Positions 5,559 through 5,912 of a stretch of DNA of 5,912 nucleotides are shown piece by piece. Numbering within the stretch: position 1 is the stretch's first letter; the number at the start of each line of letters is the position of its first letter. Position numbers and translations under genes: made by a program. The stretch comes from an uncultured Acidimicrobium sp. Its GTDB lineage: Bacteria; Actinomycetota; Acidimicrobiia; Acidimicrobiales; Ilumatobacteraceae. The notes beneath the pieces were generated by a model that saw nothing but the letters and a program-made list of their open reading frames with translations, was not told the DNA's origin and did not search any database. The DNA is taken from assembly GCA_903895515.1 (NCBI GenBank), contig CAITUB010000157.1, forward strand, positions 1 to 5,912, given 5' to 3'.

Positions 5559-5571
5559 TCATTTTATGAAA
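5536..5571. repeat. 36-bp near-perfect palindrome, probable operator
   Basis: Counting outward from the centre between 5553 and 5554, 16 of 18 base pairs are complementary. The core is CGATATCG (5550-5557) and the outer arms are TTTCATAAA (5536-5544) and TTTATGAAA (5563-5571), both perfect; only the pairs 5549/5558 and 5545/5562 fail. The element begins one base after the -35 hexamer, contains the -10 box and includes the first two codons of the winged-helix gene. A repressor bound here would block RNA polymerase, so autoregulation by the encoded winged-helix protein is the simplest reading. The RNA could also fold, but a terminator is unlikely because no U tract follows. Confidence 0.65.
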
Positions 5572-5912
5572 TCAACGGTAGAGGCTTCTTTACTGCCCAT
5601 CTTGCGCTCGCGCGGCCAGGCCGAAATTCTCTGCGCTGTACTCGCTAACCCGAACCGCGAATGGACGCTTGGCGAACTCGCCAAAGTAAGCGGTCAGTCT
5701 TTGCCAACCGTGCAACGCGAAGTTGAACGCGCAGAGTTGGCAGCGCTTGTTGAATCCCGCCGCATGGGTCGTCAGCGTTTAGTGAAAGCCGGTCCTTCGC
5801 AAATCGCCATCATGTTGGCGAACCTCTTGCTGTGGTCATATGGCCCAAAGTTTGTAATCGCTGAAGAGTTTGCAGGTATCAAGGGCATCGAACGCCTATT
5901 CATCTTTGGTTC
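5566..5912 (+). CDS. Winged-helix protein with nucleotidyltransferase domain, 3' end outside window
   Basis: The visible 115 residues run open to the right edge. Residues 9-30 (LLPILRSRGQAEILCAVLANPN) form the first helices, TLGELAKVSGQSLPTVQREVERA (34-56) the helix-turn-helix, and LVESRRMGRQRLVKAG (61-76) the basic wing, an MarR/ArsR-like winged-helix fold. A helical linker follows, then GIERLFIFG (107-115), with the last two bases TC starting a serine codon. That is the opening strand and GS motif of a Pol-beta/MNT-type nucleotidyltransferase, so a catalytic domain with DxD acidic residues is expected beyond the edge. Such fusions of a winged helix to a nucleotidyltransferase are known in actinobacteria, mostly annotated as transcriptional regulators; their substrate is not established. 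The strong promoter and palindrome at its start suggest autoregulation. A toxin-antitoxin role is possible if a HEPN partner follows, which cannot be seen. Confidence 0.85.
   Translation, partial: MKSTVEASLLPILRSRGQAEILCAVLANPNREWTLGELAKVSGQSLPTVQREVERAELAALVESRRMGRQRLVKAGPSQIAIMLANLLLWSYGPKFVIAEEFAGIKGIERLFIFG

Overview
The window looks like actinobacterial chromosome, most likely an Acidimicrobiia-type lineage of moderate GC (about half G+C by eye, not computed). The case rests on gene content. A compact minus-strand operon carries rsmD, coaD, a SepIVA-like coiled-coil protein, a DUF177 (YceD) protein, rpmF, plsX and rnc. The stretch coaD, SepIVA-like, DUF177 up to rnc resembles the mycobacterial Rv2927c neighbourhood, while the DUF177-rpmF-plsX core is shared with many bacteria. 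The lineage assignment is inference.

Layout. Positions 1-3955 are seven minus-strand genes, transcribed right to left from rsmD to rnc, with overlaps or gaps of 1-56 nt and no convincing terminator between them. They serve housekeeping roles: ribosome and rRNA biogenesis (RsmD, DUF177, L32, RNase III), coenzyme A synthesis (CoaD), phospholipid precursor synthesis (PlsX) and probably septation or cell-wall control (SepIVA-like). rnc runs off the left edge.

A divergent gap of only 21 nt (3956-3976) separates rsmD from a plus-strand run: a 78-residue four-cysteine zinc-ribbon-like protein of unknown function, two tandem paralogous TetR-type regulators, and a winged-helix protein whose C-terminal nucleotidyltransferase domain is cut off by the right edge. 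No gene-free stretch exceeds about 60 nt.

The most interesting part is the right third. Each of the three consecutive regulator genes has an operator-like symmetric element at its 5' end: an inverted repeat at the GTG of the first TetR gene (4216-4232), two 15-bp near-identical palindrome-containing repeats exactly 20 bp apart before the second TetR gene (4848-4882, with an inverted half-copy in its first codons), and a 36-bp near-perfect palindrome (16 of 18 pairs) covering the -10 region and start codon of the winged-helix/nucleotidyltransferase gene (5536-5571). Several starts here lie about 6 nt after a TAnnnT-like -10 box and lack a well-placed Shine-Dalgarno sequence, which suggests leaderless transcripts. 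The inferred picture is a small cluster of self-regulating transcription factors next to a conserved housekeeping operon. No mobile element, CRISPR array, tRNA or rRNA was seen.
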